A stretch of 64,000 nucleotides of DNA from Mesostigma viride (GCA_009746045.1 RPFO01000240.1:505501-569500); one strand, 5' to 3'. Shown: positions 17,240-28,689, counted from the first letter of the stretch. A program made the numbers and translations. The notes: generated from the letters alone by a model not told the origin.

Positions 17240-17975
17240 CCAAGACGGTAACTAGTTATGGGTTTGGTTACTGGGCCATAACCATGGCAGCAACCAGGCC
17301 TGTTTACGGGGCAATAACTAGTGGTGGTTACTGGCCTGGTTACGGGCCAGTAACCAGGCCCGTAACCTGCCCCAGTACATAATACCGGACCAGTAACCAC
17401 GGCAATAACCAGGACCGTTTACGGCGCCGTAACTAGTAATGGTTACTGGCCAGGTTACGGGCCCGTAACCAGGACAGTAGCCATGCCCGAGACTGGCCCG
17501 TAACCTATGCTGATGCCAAATACCGGACCCGTAACCATGCCAGTAACCATGCCCGTTTACGGGTCAGTTACTTGCACAGGTTACGGGCCAGTTACGGGTC
17601 CCGTAACCAGGCCAGTAACCCATCCCGGTTATCACTGAGAACTGGTCCCGTAACCATGCCGGTAACCCATCCTGGTTCTCAGAACTGGTCCCGTAACCAT
17701 ATCAGTTTACCGCCCGGTAACTTCTACTTGGGCCGTAACCATGCCCGTAACCCAGATAGGTTACGGGCATGGTTACGGCTCCGGTAAAAGTTACCGCCCA
17801 GTAAACGTTCCGGTAACTATTACCGCCCGGTAACCATTACCGGCCGGTATTTAGTCTGTCGCGTTTAAGGTTACCGGCCGGTAACCTGGCCGGTAACCTT
17901 AAACGTACATGGTTACCGGCCGGTAACCGCCCCGGTAACCTCAACCGGGGCGTTTACGCCCCGTAAATTTAACTC
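17240..17975. repeat. Palindromic GTAACC/GGTTAC repeat field
   Basis: More than fifty occurrences of GTAACC or its reverse complement GGTTAC, separated by short C/G-rich spacers. They form many small palindromes such as GGTTACGGGCCCGTAACC and GGTTACCGGCCGGTAACC. Unit length is irregular. The right end (17800-17970) has the densest perfect palindromes. No coding content. Confidence 0.9.
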
Positions 17976-18232
17976 CTAGTGTGGTGGCGCCATTAACAAG
18001 CAATACGAGCCAGCCGGCGGGCCGGCCAGCAATCAAACGCAACAACGCAAGCCAGGGGGCAAGGAAAGTCAGTCGTGGACATTAGAGAATATGGCTGGCT
18101 AACGTTCATCGAGACCTAGACGTTTGAGCTAAAAACCAACCAGGTACGAGACACCTTACGTGGCCGGCCTCTGCAGCTAGGCTGCGCCCCGCTCAGCCGA
18201 GCCGGCACCTCCTCACGTGGGCCGGGCCCAGC

Positions 18233-18436
18233 CAGGTTAGACGCCGTAAGGCCCGCACCTTCAAAGAGCAGCTCGTAGAGGACAAGGGGGGCCTAGGCCT
18301 CTCTGTGATTTGGAAAAAGATGGGGGCCCAGGTCATATCGAGGATCGACAACAATCCCCCTGCAGTGGGGAAGCAGCATGTTTGCAAACGCGGGAAGCAT
18401 GCTAGACAAGACGTACCCTAGGGTCGCAGGCACCAT
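18233..18436 (+). mobile_element. LINE 3' end, C-terminal coding tail (plus strand)
   Basis: The translated segment contains GLGLSVIWKKM and ends VCKRGKHARQDVP-stop. It matches the C-terminal tail of the long LINE at 46926-47094 (GLSVIWRQM) and the tails at 18580-18740 (minus) and 25440-25520 (plus). A short AT-rich tail (ATTAATTA) follows. Confidence 0.65.
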
Positions 18437-18745
18437 GATTAATTACACTCTTGCTCCCGTTGGGGAGTCATTAACCCTGATGGATGGATGGATGGATGGA
18501 TGGATGGATGGATGGGTACACGCAATTCTACCGGTCTAAGCTATCTACAAAACAATCCTACTCTATATCTATGGTGCCCGCGACCCTAGGGGTCGTGTCT
18601 AGCATGCATGCTTCCCACGTGTGCAAATGCGCGGCTTCCCCACTGGCGCGGGGTTGTTGTCCTCTATGACCTGAGCCCACTTGGCCTTGTCCATCATCTT
18701 TTTCCAAATCACCGAGAGGCCTAGGCCCCCGATGTCCTCTACAAT
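18437..18745 (-). mobile_element. LINE 3' end, minus strand, tail-to-tail with its neighbour
   Basis: Read on the minus strand it contains GLGLSVIWKKMMDKAKW and KPRICTRGKHAC, then a 3' UTR holding a (TCCA)n microsatellite (18479-18515), the element's 'GACTCCCCAACGGGAGCA' hairpin and an AT-rich tail. With 18233-18436 it forms an inverted pair of LINE tails. Confidence 0.65.
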
Positions 18746-18837
18746 GGAAATAAATACCCTATTCAACACGAGGAATCACCCTCAATGGAGGTACCATCAA
18801 TAGGTCATGTCAGGACTTCATTACGTCAGTCAGGCCA

Positions 18838-19478
18838 TTAAATTAAAATTAAAGTTAAATTATAACATGCCTCCGTGGGGAGATCATGTAGCACATATTC
18901 CGTGATGGGGGTGGAGGTGGAGGAAGCCGCATAAGCGAACTAACCTAGTTCTAAGCTATCTAGCTAGTCTATAAAATCCTAACTACACTACTCAGCAAAA
19001 CGCCCCTTCCTCTTGGGGGGAGGTGGTTTGCCCACAGGGGCTGGCGTGTGAGCCTGGACAATCTTCTGCCACCACTTCTTGTTCTGCATGGCAGTCCAAA
19101 GAAGGGAGAGGGAGTGGAGCTGCGGTGTTCAAACTGAGCTGGGACCACTAGGTCGGCCAGCAACATCTGGATGTAGTTCATGGCAGGTTTACCTAGCTTC
19201 CTGGGAATGTCCTTGGGGCCAGGCCAGGTCAAAATATGCCGCCCTGGTTGGCCAAGCCGCTGGGGGCCGGCCAGACCAAGGGCGGTGTCGACCTGGCTGG
19301 TGCGAGCAAGATGTCCTACAAATGCTATCCTACGCTGCCTAATCTCGTCCGAAATACGAGGCATACCTTGATACAAAGACTCTAATGACCTATACGCTGG
19401 GAAAACCCTACATTCAGGACCTGTCGAAGCATCCTGTGAACCGTGCCGTCGAGCTTAGCTGCCAGTGTGTCCGTGAGT
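18838..19478 (-). mobile_element. 5'-truncated LINE with 9-bp target duplication
   Basis: Flanked by GTCAGGCCA at 18829-18837 and 19479-19487. On the minus strand it encodes the region after RT: LDGTVHRMLRQVLNV, then RQRRIAFVGHLARTSQVDT and LGQPGRHILTWPGP, and ends in an ATTTAA-type tail at 18838-18865. One in-frame stop and later frame changes are present. This is the same family and region as 58582-59004 and 35200-35480. Confidence 0.75.
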
Positions 19479-19487
19479 GTCAGGCCA

Positions 19488-19560
19488 CGTGTCCAATTAA
19501 TTAGTTAATTTATTAAACTTGTGCTCCCGTTGGGGAGTCACGGAGCACCGGAATGCTTTT
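19488..19560 (-). mobile_element. LINE 3'-terminal hairpin and AT tail
   Basis: Contains the AT-rich tail and 'GTGCTCCCGTTGGGGAGTCA' (minus-strand GACTCCCCAACGGGAGCAC), the 3' end signature also seen at 18450 and 25650. The body to the right is too degraded to define. Confidence 0.45.
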
Positions 19561-20180
19561 AATCCCTGTATGTGCACAACAGGAAGAAAGGGCCGAGACC
19601 CCCTTTCTCCTTCATGCCAGAGGCATGCCACAGCAGCAATCGGACACGATAGACGATCTGGCAAGTTCTGTGGGTGCAATAAGACCCGCGTGAGCATATC
19701 ATGACAAGGAGCGAGGGCAAGTAAGCGAAGTATAGCCAGGGCGTAGCATGGCTGGCTGTACAAGGGCTAAGCTAATGCTATGGCTGGTTGTGTGCCGTGC
19801 GTTAGCGGTGCACGTGACTAGGTATGGTGGCAAGGCTAGGCAAACATTCTAGGCATGGCTGCCATGGCGGCAGTGACTACCAAGGATGACAAGCTATGGC
19901 TATTCTAGCCCACAGGGGGCGTCCACATCTTGTGGTTGATCATCAGGTCCCCACCCGTCCAGTACAACTTGGGCCTAGCCATTGCCTAGCCATAATAATC
20001 TTCCACCCCATGCCAGGCCTTTGAGCTCTGATACATCATGGTGGTGCAGGTGCACCTTATGCATCCAGAGTAGGTGGCGGTTTACATCCCCCCCACCTGC
20101 AGGAAGTAGCTCAGAATGTATTACAAACCATACGCCCCCTCTCAGGGCTATGTGTTACATACAATCCCAACGGAGTTTTG
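19561..20180. other. No gene seen; probable LINE-derived sequence
   Basis: No supported ORF. Its position between two LINE-type AT tails suggests degraded retrotransposon sequence. Confidence 0.3.
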
Positions 20181-20445
20181 TTCTTAATTAACTAATTAAT
20201 TGGGCTTCTGGGGTCCTGCTTGTGGCGGAGGTATTCCGGCCATAGGTCGCGTCGCTGCTGCTGCTCAGCGGGGGTCAGGTCGTCGTCCATGTGTCCAAGA
20301 AAAGCTGCACATGCACAGTGCAAAGACAAGTACAAGGTATCGCAGCACGGTACAATGGTCGGCAGGAGCCAACAGCCCGCGACACAGAAAGTAACGCCGG
20401 AAAGGACACCAAGTGGCGGCGGCTGGAAAAAATTGGCACACATGA
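20181..20445 (-). mobile_element. Probable LINE-derived fragment with AATTAATTAG tail
   Basis: On the minus strand a frame reading LTPAEQQQRRDLWPEYLRHKQ ends directly in an AATTAATTAGTTAATTAAG tail like that of the LINE at 47172-47193. The peptide resembles the charged linker often found upstream in LINE ORFs, but that match is weak. Confidence 0.35.
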
Positions 20446-20471
20446 TGTGGAAACCAGGGTTGGGCGCAGAA

Positions 20472-20646
20472 GGGTTTACGTTACCTGAACACGTGATTAC
20501 GTTGACGTAATTACGTGTGTTTTACGTTACGCCTTACGTAGGGAAAAAATGGGCACGTAATGCCTTTACGTGCATCGTCCTTTACGTTGCCTTTCTACGT
20601 CATTTTACGCGTAAAAACGTACTGAAAGTGGACGTAACGTAAACCC
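20472..20646. mobile_element. Small inverted-repeat element rich in TTACGT
   Basis: Ends are a perfect 13-bp inverted repeat, GGGTTTACGTTAC at 20472-20484 and its complement at 20634-20646. The 175 bp between them is packed with TTACGT and ACGTAA. No coding capacity. A related cluster lies at about 20831-20882. I saw no clear target duplication, so a miniature DNA transposon is likely but not proven. Confidence 0.55.
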
Positions 20647-20919
20647 GTGCGGGAATGTCGGCAGGTAGTTGCAAGGTAAAGGGGCTCTAGTGAGCTTTGT
20701 AGGCCTAATGGCGCCGCGCCGCGCCGCGTCGGCGCCGCGCCAGGTGGTGCACGGACAGCAGTGTCTAGCTTTTGGCTTTTTGCCATGGAAATGGTGGAAA
20801 GTTCATGAGCTCTTGCATGAGCTTTTGTGCGGTTTTACGTATTTACGTTACGTTACGTCTTTACGTTACGCACATAAACCTTAAATGGCAAAGGCAACAT
20901 CTAATTGTACCACGGCCAA

Positions 20920-22050
20920 CCAATGCCTTCAAAAACGACAGGCATGATGAATCCTGTCGAGCAAGCATAAGAAGAGAACTGACAATACTACTGATATTCT
21001 ACCCCAGCTGCTGGCAAGACCTCTGAATAAACCGCAACATAAAAATCTTACCAATGTCATGCCGTGATACCGTCCTTCTGACCACTCTCTTGACATCGAT
21101 ACACACTGACCACCGCCAGCGCCAATCATCACGCCGGGGCCCTGCAGTCAAAATGCAGTCAAAATGAAAGAAGGTCGAAAAAGAAGCGTGGCTGGTGATA
21201 GCACCACATATCCTGCCCCAACCAGCAAGTGTGAATAAGCAATGAAGGGTTTCCTAGACCTGGGGAACGGTCACTGACACGCCAGGCGGGATAGACATGG
21301 AGAGGTTGTGCATTCCAGCACTTGAGGGAAACGGAGAATGGCTGCCCAAGGGTAAGACCAGTTAGCATCATGGCACCAGACGTGATCACAGTCTCACTGA
21401 ACAGATGCTTGAAAAAAGACAAGTTTATAATTGAAATAATCACAACCAACAAGCACTCCTGCTTGATGGGCTCTTGCTCGACAATGCAACGTCGGGACCT
21501 GACCCAAAGCACGGCCGCTTTTATGCACACTCCTACATTCATCGACCTACAATGGACAACGCAGAAGAACCAAGACAGCTTGCAGGAAAGAAGAAAAAAG
21601 AACAGCAACCCCGTTCGCCAGTTGCATGTTAATTACGGCTGTTGAAAGGTGATGGCGAGCACAGTCGCAGGCAACTCGCCTGGATTTTGGTCCGCCTGGC
21701 AACATTACAAGGCAATATCAATCTTCTAAGTGACACTCCATTGGCAGAAGCAACGATGCCAAGGAACATTTGATAGTAATGCCGTCATTAGATTGACTGC
21801 CTTGGAACATTCATGCACGGCAAACACGGTAAGACTCAGGAAAAAATCCATGCCAATATGCCTGCCATTGGATTGAAATCAACGCTTACGTGTACAATTA
21901 TTGAAACAACAAGATATTGAAACATCAGTCTACACTCAGATAAATGTCCATGCCGGCCCCTTCACTTCCCGGAATAACTCCCCCGCAATGGCTGCCGGGG
22001 TTGGCCGCTGCTCTGTCTGCTCTCGCGTTGGGTTTAACAGCTGTTACCTG
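20920..22050 (+). mobile_element. Diverged copy of the right side of the long-TIR element
   Basis: Aligns by eye, in the same orientation, with 27510-28530. Shared blocks include 'GAGCAAGCATAAGAA', 'CTTACCAATGTCAT', 'GGGACCTGACCC', 'ACAAGGCAATATCAATCTT' and 'CATGCCGGCCCC'/'CATGCCGCCCCC'. It stops before the terminal CACTCATGAGTG, so it is a truncated or decayed copy. No transposase is seen. Confidence 0.7.
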
Positions 22051-22647
22051 TCAGAGCTCTTGACTCTTACTTAACGACAGCTCTACCAAACGGAAGCCAC
22101 TATTTTTATCACGATTGGCCCGTCGTTGTATCATCCCACCAGCCTGAGCCACTGCACGATTCATAAGAAGCACTCCAACCAATCTCCTGGTGGGAGGTTG
22201 GGCCCCGGCAAAGGCCCCGGCCAATGCGACTTTGCGAGGACATAACTTAGCTCCCCTTGCGTAAATGCAGCCCGCCACCGGCCTTCATGAAAGACACAAT
22301 ATAAACTTTGATCGACCATGCAACGTGAAGTGGCGAAGTCTCGATTTGCGCGCGACAGCGCAGTTATGGCATGCCCTGCTTTCCGCACCAAATTTCTCTG
22401 ACGATTATAAAGAACACTTCCACTCTCATACTCGTCGTCCAGATTTGGCCAGTCGGAAGGGCGTCGGGCGAGGTAAAAGCGACCTTGCTACGATTGAAAA
22501 TTCCATGGTGTTATGCGAAATAATGGAGCCTTCCGTGCAATTTGGAGTAAAGAGCATTGCGTCAGGCCTGCATCGGGCGCAGTGCTTCCTTGAAATGGCC
22601 AAGTCTCGATTTTGCGCGCGACAGCGGTTTTGGGAGATTATTTTTTT
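22051..22647. other. Intergenic, with a pair of short direct repeats
   Basis: Two segments (about 22334-22358 and 22596-22625) share 'AAGTCTCGATTTGCGCGCGA'-like sequence. No supported gene. Confidence 0.35.
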
Positions 22648-23490
22648 CACTCATGAGTGAAACACTCACCCCCGGACCAGAATCAGACCGGGGATCGCCG
22701 CCGCGCCTGGTTGCGAGCTACTCCAAGAATGCCGTGGACTGCCCTAGCGGCGTATCCAGGCGGGAAGTCTGCGTAACCAGCGTAAACCAGACTCCAGCCT
22801 CAACTCACGTCGGTAGGTGTACGAATGTAGCCATGCCGTAAGTACAGGTAAAAGCTGTTAAAACCCTATGCCAGAGACAGCAGCTGGCAAAGTTACAGTG
22901 GCACCCCCGGCAGCCATAGCGGGAAGGATATTCCGGAAATTAACGGGGGCGGCAAGGATGTTTATTAAACGTAGATTGACGCTTCCATATCTTGTTGCTA
23001 AGAGTATGACAAGGTAGCGTTACCTGCAATCCAATAAATGAGGCATTGTAGCGTGGATTTTCTCCAGAGCTTTACCGTGTTTGTCGTGGCAGAATGTTCC
23101 AATGCAGTAGATCAAGTGACGCCATTACTATCGATTGTTCCTTCGCATTGCTGCATCTGCCAATTCATTTTCACTTAAAAGATTGATATTGCCTTGTTAT
23201 GTCGCCTGGCGGACCGATATCCAGGCGACTTACGGGCGACTCTACTCGCCATAAACAAGTGTAAGATGCAACTGGCGAGCGGGGTCGCTGGCAACAGTTG
23301 TAACATGCAACTGGCGAGCGGGGTTGCTGGTGTTATTTTCTTTCCTGCGAGCTGTCTTGACTCTTCCGCGTTGTCCATCGTCGGTCGATGAATGTAGGAG
23401 CGCGCGTAAAACCGGACTTGCTTTGGGTCAGGTCCCGATGGTGCGTTGGTGAGCGAGAGCCCATCAAGCACGCGTTAGTGTTGGTTATGG
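22648..23490. repeat. Left inverted arm of the long-TIR element
   Basis: Matches the reverse complement of about 28030-28689. It keeps a segment, with two copies of 'CAACTGGCGAGCGGGGT', that the right arm lacks. Confidence 0.75.
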
Positions 23491-23596
23491 TTGCATACTT
23501 GTGTTGATGATGTTACTGTTCGCTCCTGGGCAGTCATTGCCGCCATGGCCATTGCGGCTGTCCTTGTGCTGTCTTGGCTGTCCTTGCTGTCATGGC

Positions 23597-24345
23597 TTTC
23601 AGCTTTCATGGCTGTCATGGCTGTCATGGCTGTCATGGCTGTCATGGCTGTCATGGCTGTCATGGCTGTCATGGCTGTCATGGCTGTCATGGCTGTCATG
23701 GCTGTCATGGCTGTCATGGCTGTCATGGCCGTCATGGCCGTCATGGCCGTCATGGCCGTCATGGCCGTCATGGCCGTCATGGCTGTCATGGCTGTCATGG
23801 CTGTCATGGCTGTCATGGCTGTCATGGATGTCATGGATGTCATGGATGTCATGGATGTCATGGCTGTCATGGCTGTCATGGCTGTCATGGCTGTCATGGC
23901 TGTCATGGCTGTCATGGCTGTCATGGCTGTCATGGCTGTCATGGCTGTCATGGCTGTCATGGCTGTCATGGCTGTCATGGCTGTCATGGCTGTCATGGCT
24001 GTCATGGCTGTCATGGCTGTCATGGCTGTCATGGCTGTCATGGCTGTCATGGCTGTCATGGCTGTCATGGCTGTCATGGCTGTCATGGCTATCATGGCTG
24101 TGATGGCTGTCATGGCTGTCATGGCTGTCATGGCTGTCATGGCTGTCATGGCTGTCATGGTTGTCATGGCTGCCATGGCTGTCATGGCTGTCATGGCTGT
24201 CATGGCTGTCATGGTTGTCATGGCTGTCATGGCCATTGCGGCTGTCCTTGTGCTGTCTTGGCTGTCCTTGCTGTCACGGCTTTCAGCTTTCATGGCTGTT
24301 CTTGCTGTCTTGGCTGTCATGGCTGTCATGACTGCCATGACTGCC
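23597..24345 (+). repeat. 9-bp minisatellite, unit ATGGCTGTC, about 80 copies
   Basis: Units vary at one position in blocks: GCC in place of GCT (about 23726-23778) and GAT (about 23826-23862). Because the unit is nine bases, several frames on both strands stay open, giving artificial peptides such as (MAV)n and (MTA)n. I treat these as repeat artefacts, not genes. Flanks share 'GCCATTGCGGCTGTCCTTGT' on both sides (about 23547 and 24231), so the array lies inside a larger duplication. Confidence 0.95.
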
Positions 24346-25430
24346 TTTGTTGTCGCCACAAGGAGGTCATTGCATGCATTAAGACTGACTAAGCGGCTTG
24401 CATCGCTGACTTGTGCCTACTTGTTTTTCTGGGTTATTTGCATAGCTGTATCGCTTGCATTGGTGGCTGTCTTTGATTGTTTGCCTTGCTGGCGCAAGTT
24501 ATTGATGGAACCTAAGCCTCTGTTGAGAGGTCACGGAGCACTCAAGTGCTGTACAGAATGTGGGGCGATTTTTGGCAGGTAACCACCCAACATTTTCCGA
24601 ATCCAACCCTAGCCTTTGAACACCTGAGCAGGCCCCACCCGCAGCCTCAGCTAGGTATCTACTATCTAGGGATTGGCAGATTGGGGGTGTGATATCATCA
24701 CTGTGGTAGGTGTTTGCTGTGCTTGCTGCATGTTTGCTGGCTTGCGTTGGCATGTCGGTGGCTTGATGGCTTTCTTGCAGGCATCATGCGCATCTCTCAC
24801 GTTGCTGATGTGAACAGCCATGTCTGTGCTACATTCGGTTCACAAGTGATGTTCTGTGTTTCCATTACCTTGGCCAGAGCTGAGCTGATGGTGCTGCGCG
24901 CCAATAACTAGCTAGCCTGACGGCCAGCATATAAAAGTCACATGTGCTGCCTACCTCAATCCTGAACTGGCTGGCTGCATTAGAGTGTGACCATGTAATT
25001 CACTTTGTTGGAATGATGCCATGTATCTGTGGGTTTCTCGCCCTTACTCTGTATCCAACTTCTTCAAGACATCTTCTTCAAATCATCTTCTTCAAGACAA
25101 CCAAGTGCACACCCAAATGCTAGGCTGTTTTATTGTTGTACTTTTTATTGTTGTAGTTGATGTCCCAAGAACATAGTAATACTGCGACATACCATCTGCA
25201 TATCCCATGGAGAAGTCCTCATTGCCTGTATGCCTGATTCTCCCCCCCCGCCAGTTCCGGTAGAGATCCACTACATGCATTGCCCTTGTGAAGCATGTAT
25301 CAAGAGTACCCATCATAGCTGTGCATATGAAGTGAGACAACTATGCTCGCAGATGGTGCACGTAATCTTAGTTCCATTTTGTTCACGTGACTTGTGTGAG
25401 ACACACCACTTAAACAAAACAAGGCTACAC
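24346..25430. other. Interior of the long-TIR element, no gene
   Basis: No supported ORF. It contains 'GTCACGGAGCAC' at about 24530, resembling part of the LINE 3' hairpin. Confidence 0.35.
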
Positions 25431-25439
25431 ATTAATTTC

Positions 25440-25700
25440 CATCTCCATGCTTTCCATCCTGTGGGGAAGCGCCCGCGTGTGCAAACCCGCGGGAGGCACG
25501 CCAGACAGCTCCCCTAGGGCAGCGTGATGCTGTATAGATAGATGTTGTAGTTAGTAATGCTGTTAGATAGATGTCGTAGGTGGCTGATGTAGATAGCTTA
25601 GACCGGTAGGACTGTTTGCACCCACCCATCCATACATCGGGGGTAATGCTCCGTGACTCCCCAACGGGAGCACGAGAATAATTTATTAATTAATTAATTC
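25440..25700 (+). mobile_element. LINE 3' end (plus strand)
   Basis: Encodes PVGKRPRVQTRGRHARQLP-stop, the same C-terminal tail as at 18360-18420. The 3' UTR matches the reverse complement of 18437-18640 ('GTAGATAGCTTAGACCGGTA'). It ends in the GACTCCCCAACGGGAGCAC hairpin and a (TTAA)n-like tail at 25675-25699. Confidence 0.7.
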
Positions 25701-26734
25701 CATCTCCGTGCATTCTTTATTCCATTTTGGTTTTTGTTATAATTATTACTCTTTACTTTGTCTTTATTTATTATTGTTCGTATGACTACCATTTACGTTA
25801 AATCTTTTCTTTTTTCTTTCTTTCCTTTTCCTTTTTCTTTTTCCCTCTGTAATGTATACTCCTTACTTTTTATTTTAGCCCCTTCGTGTATGTGCGTATG
25901 TGTTCCCTCTTTTCCTTCTTAGTTTTGGTTGTTTTTGTTGCTGCTGGTGGTGTGTGTGTGTGTGTGTGTGTGTGCATGTGTGTGTGTGTTTTCCCCATCA
26001 ACATTTCTCGCTACCCTCTGTCTAGCTCCCTCCATGCAGGTCTTCCTAGAGATAGCCACGCGGCTTCCGCGGCCTTCGCGTCTTTCCTATCAGACAACTA
26101 CCCTAGTCCTTCCACGGCGTTGGATCGCCATGCGTCCAGGCATAGTTGTCTCACTTCATATTCATCATCCTGAACGACTCGAAAACGCGGAAAAGATAAC
26201 GGCAGGCTCGAGCTACCATGGACCGGATTCCCCCGATTTCTGGCCTGCGCTGGTTGTCTCCTTGATCTTTTCACGTTCGTGCTCTCTCAACCTACCAAGT
26301 AGAATCCCTATCAACCCTACCCCTCCCTCCCATACAATAATGGAGACAACTATTCCTGGATGCGTGAGATTAGTCATTACAGATTTACAGTTGCAGTTAC
26401 CTCAATGCTTGCTGCCAGCCACATGTTGTTGGAGTGAAATTCTGCAAGTTCAGACCATGTGCATGCCAGGTACCTACGGAGTGTGGATACAAGACATTAC
26501 ACACAGCGATGGGTTGCATGCATGTGCATCTTGCTTGGGCTGGCCACTTGCTAAGGACAGCAAGTATTTGCATGTCCAGCCCGTCTGCACTGCCTGTACT
26601 ACGTTACAAAGAACAAGTGTCCGGCATGCACCTGCGTGCGCATTGCCAAACGCCCTAGCCCACTTGCCCTCGAGCATCTTGAACTGGCACTCACCGAGTT
26701 CCCCTGGCAATTGCCAGGACGGCCATGACAGCCA
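25701..26734. other. Interior of the long-TIR element, with a GT microsatellite
   Basis: A pyrimidine-rich stretch (25790-25930) is followed by a (GT)n run at about 25951-25989. No supported gene. Confidence 0.4.
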
Positions 26735-26955
26735 TGACAGCCACGCCAGCCACGCCAGCCACGCCAGCCACGCCAGCCACGCCAGCCACGCCAGCCACGC
26801 CAGCCACGCCAGCCACGCCAGCCACGCCAGCCACGCCAGCCACGCCAGCCACGCCAGCCACGCCAGCCACGCCAGCCACGCCAGCCACGCCAGCCACGCC
26901 AGCCACGCCAGCCACGCCAGCCACGCCAGCCACGCCAGCCACGCCAGCCACGACA
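26735..26955 (+). repeat. 9-bp minisatellite, unit GCCAGCCAC, about 24 copies
   Basis: The array starts with two units of the GCCATGACA type and then switches to GCCACGCCA. This links it to the larger array at 23597-24345, whose reverse complement is GCCATGACA. Open frames through it are repeat artefacts. Confidence 0.95.
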
Positions 26956-28029
26956 GCCATGATGGCCATGGCAGCAGTTTGGCATGACAACCATGGTGTA
27001 AGCAATGGGCATGAGGTGCAGCTGTTGGGTAGGGTGGGGAGCCATGAGCATGGGATATGGTAGCTTGTTACATTGGTTGGTTGCTTTGGTGCGGTCTTGT
27101 GCGTGCATGACAACATGAGCGTGCGTGTACGTATACAAATGTTTATGGGAACAAGCAATACACGCCAACCAGCCGGCCGGCCAGCCAGCAACCAAAAGCA
27201 AGGAAGCAAGCGTGGAAGCAGGATGTATACATGCAACGAGTTCACTAAGGGGACCATGATGTGCTAGATATTACCTGCTGTCATATTAGTCTCTTTCTGA
27301 AGGACGAATCCTGCTTTTCTCAGTTAGCAACATGCAGCATCCCGGCACCACAACCCTAGTAACATTAGCAAAGAGAAAGCAATGTCACATTAGTCACCTT
27401 GATCTCAACATGACTCCCGGGCTCTAAGAAGAAATGCTAGTAACCGTAATCGCCAACCATACAGGCGTATCCGGTCTGGGAAAATTGCAGGCAACACTAT
27501 TGATACGACTGCCAACCAATGTCTTCATCAGAGAAACAGACTACATGATTTATCGTGTTGAGCAAGCATAAGAACAGGTATTGACAATACTGCTGCTATT
27601 CTGCCCCGGCTGCTGGCAAGAGCTCTGCCAAAACCAAACGCAAAAGCTTACCAATGTCATACCATGATACCCTTCCTTCAGACAGTACGCGCTTGAGGAC
27701 CAACGCCAACGCCAAGGCATCACGCTGGGGCTCTGCAGTCAAACGAAAGTGTCAGGTGAAGCGCTGTGGTGATAGAAGCAAATACGCTGCCCCAAACCAG
27801 CAAGTATGAATAAGCCATGAAGTGTTCTATACCTGGGGAACGGTCACTGACATGCCGGGCGGGATAAGTATGGAGAAGTTGTGCATTCCAGCGCTTGAGG
27901 AAAACGGAAAATGGCTGCCAACGGTATGACTGTAGCATCACGGCACCAAAAGTGGCCACAGTCTAGCTGAACACATGCTGGCAATAAGGCAAGTTCATGA
28001 TCATAATAATTATAAACAATAAGCACGCC
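26956..28029. other. Interior of the long-TIR element, right part
   Basis: No gene. From about 27510 the sequence matches 20920-21480 in direct orientation. Confidence 0.4.
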
Positions 28030-28689
28030 TGCTTGGTGGGCTCTCGCTCGACAACGCACCATCGGGACCTGACCCCAAGCAAGTCCGGTTTAATTAATGC
28101 GTGCTCCTACATTTATGATCGCGAGCAAAGTCGCCCGTAACTCGCTTGGATATCGGTCTACCTGGCGACATAACAAGGCAATATCAATCTTTTAAGTGAA
28201 AAACAATTGGCAGATGCAGCAATGCAAAGGAACATCGATAGTAATGGCGTCACTTGATCTACTGCATGGGAACATTCTGCCACGACAAACACGGTAAAGC
28301 TCTGGAGAAAATCCACGCTTCAATGCCTCATTTATTGGATTGCAGGTAACGCTACCTTGTACGTACTCTTAGCAAAATGGAAACGTCAATCTACGTTTAA
28401 TAAACATCCATGCCGCCCCCGTCAATTGCCGGACTATCGTTCCCGCTATGGCTGCCGGGGGTGCCCGCTGCACTGTAACTTTGTCAGCAGCTGTCTCTGG
28501 CATGGGGTTTTAACAGCTTTTACCTGTACTTACGGCATGCTGGAGTCTGGTTTACGCTGGTTACGCAGACTTCCCGTCTGGATACGCCGCTAGGGCAGTC
28601 CACGGCCTGCTAGGAGTAGCTCGCAACCAGGTGCGGCGACGATCCCCGGTCTGATTCTGGTCCGGGGGTGAGTGTTTCACTCATGAGTG
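28030..28689. repeat. Right inverted arm of the long-TIR element
   Basis: Reverse complement of about 22648-23490, ending CACTCATGAGTG at 28678-28689. Confidence 0.75.

Larger units (their letters stand above)
22648..28689. mobile_element. ~6-kb element with long terminal inverted repeats
   Basis: Left arm 22648-about 23490 is the inverted counterpart of right arm about 28030-28689. Both outer ends read CACTCATGAGTG followed (inward) by AAACACTCACCCCCGGACC. Arms share long blocks, for example the sequence around 'AACGTAGATTGACG' and 'GCCTTGTTATGTCGCC', but differ by substitutions and a deletion in the right arm. The interior holds two 9-bp minisatellites, a LINE 3' end and no recognisable transposase. 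It looks like a foldback or non-autonomous TIR element. The outer 12 bp is itself a palindrome, so the exact target duplication cannot be read. Confidence 0.72.

Noticed and set aside
23475-24582. Long open frames of (MAV)n, (MTA)n and (HGC)n through the 9-bp array
   Set aside because: A nine-base unit without stops keeps several frames open on both strands. There is no independent sign of coding.
26599-27257. Frames of (RGW)n, (GVA)n and (TPA)n type
   Set aside because: Same artefact from the GCCAGCCAC array.
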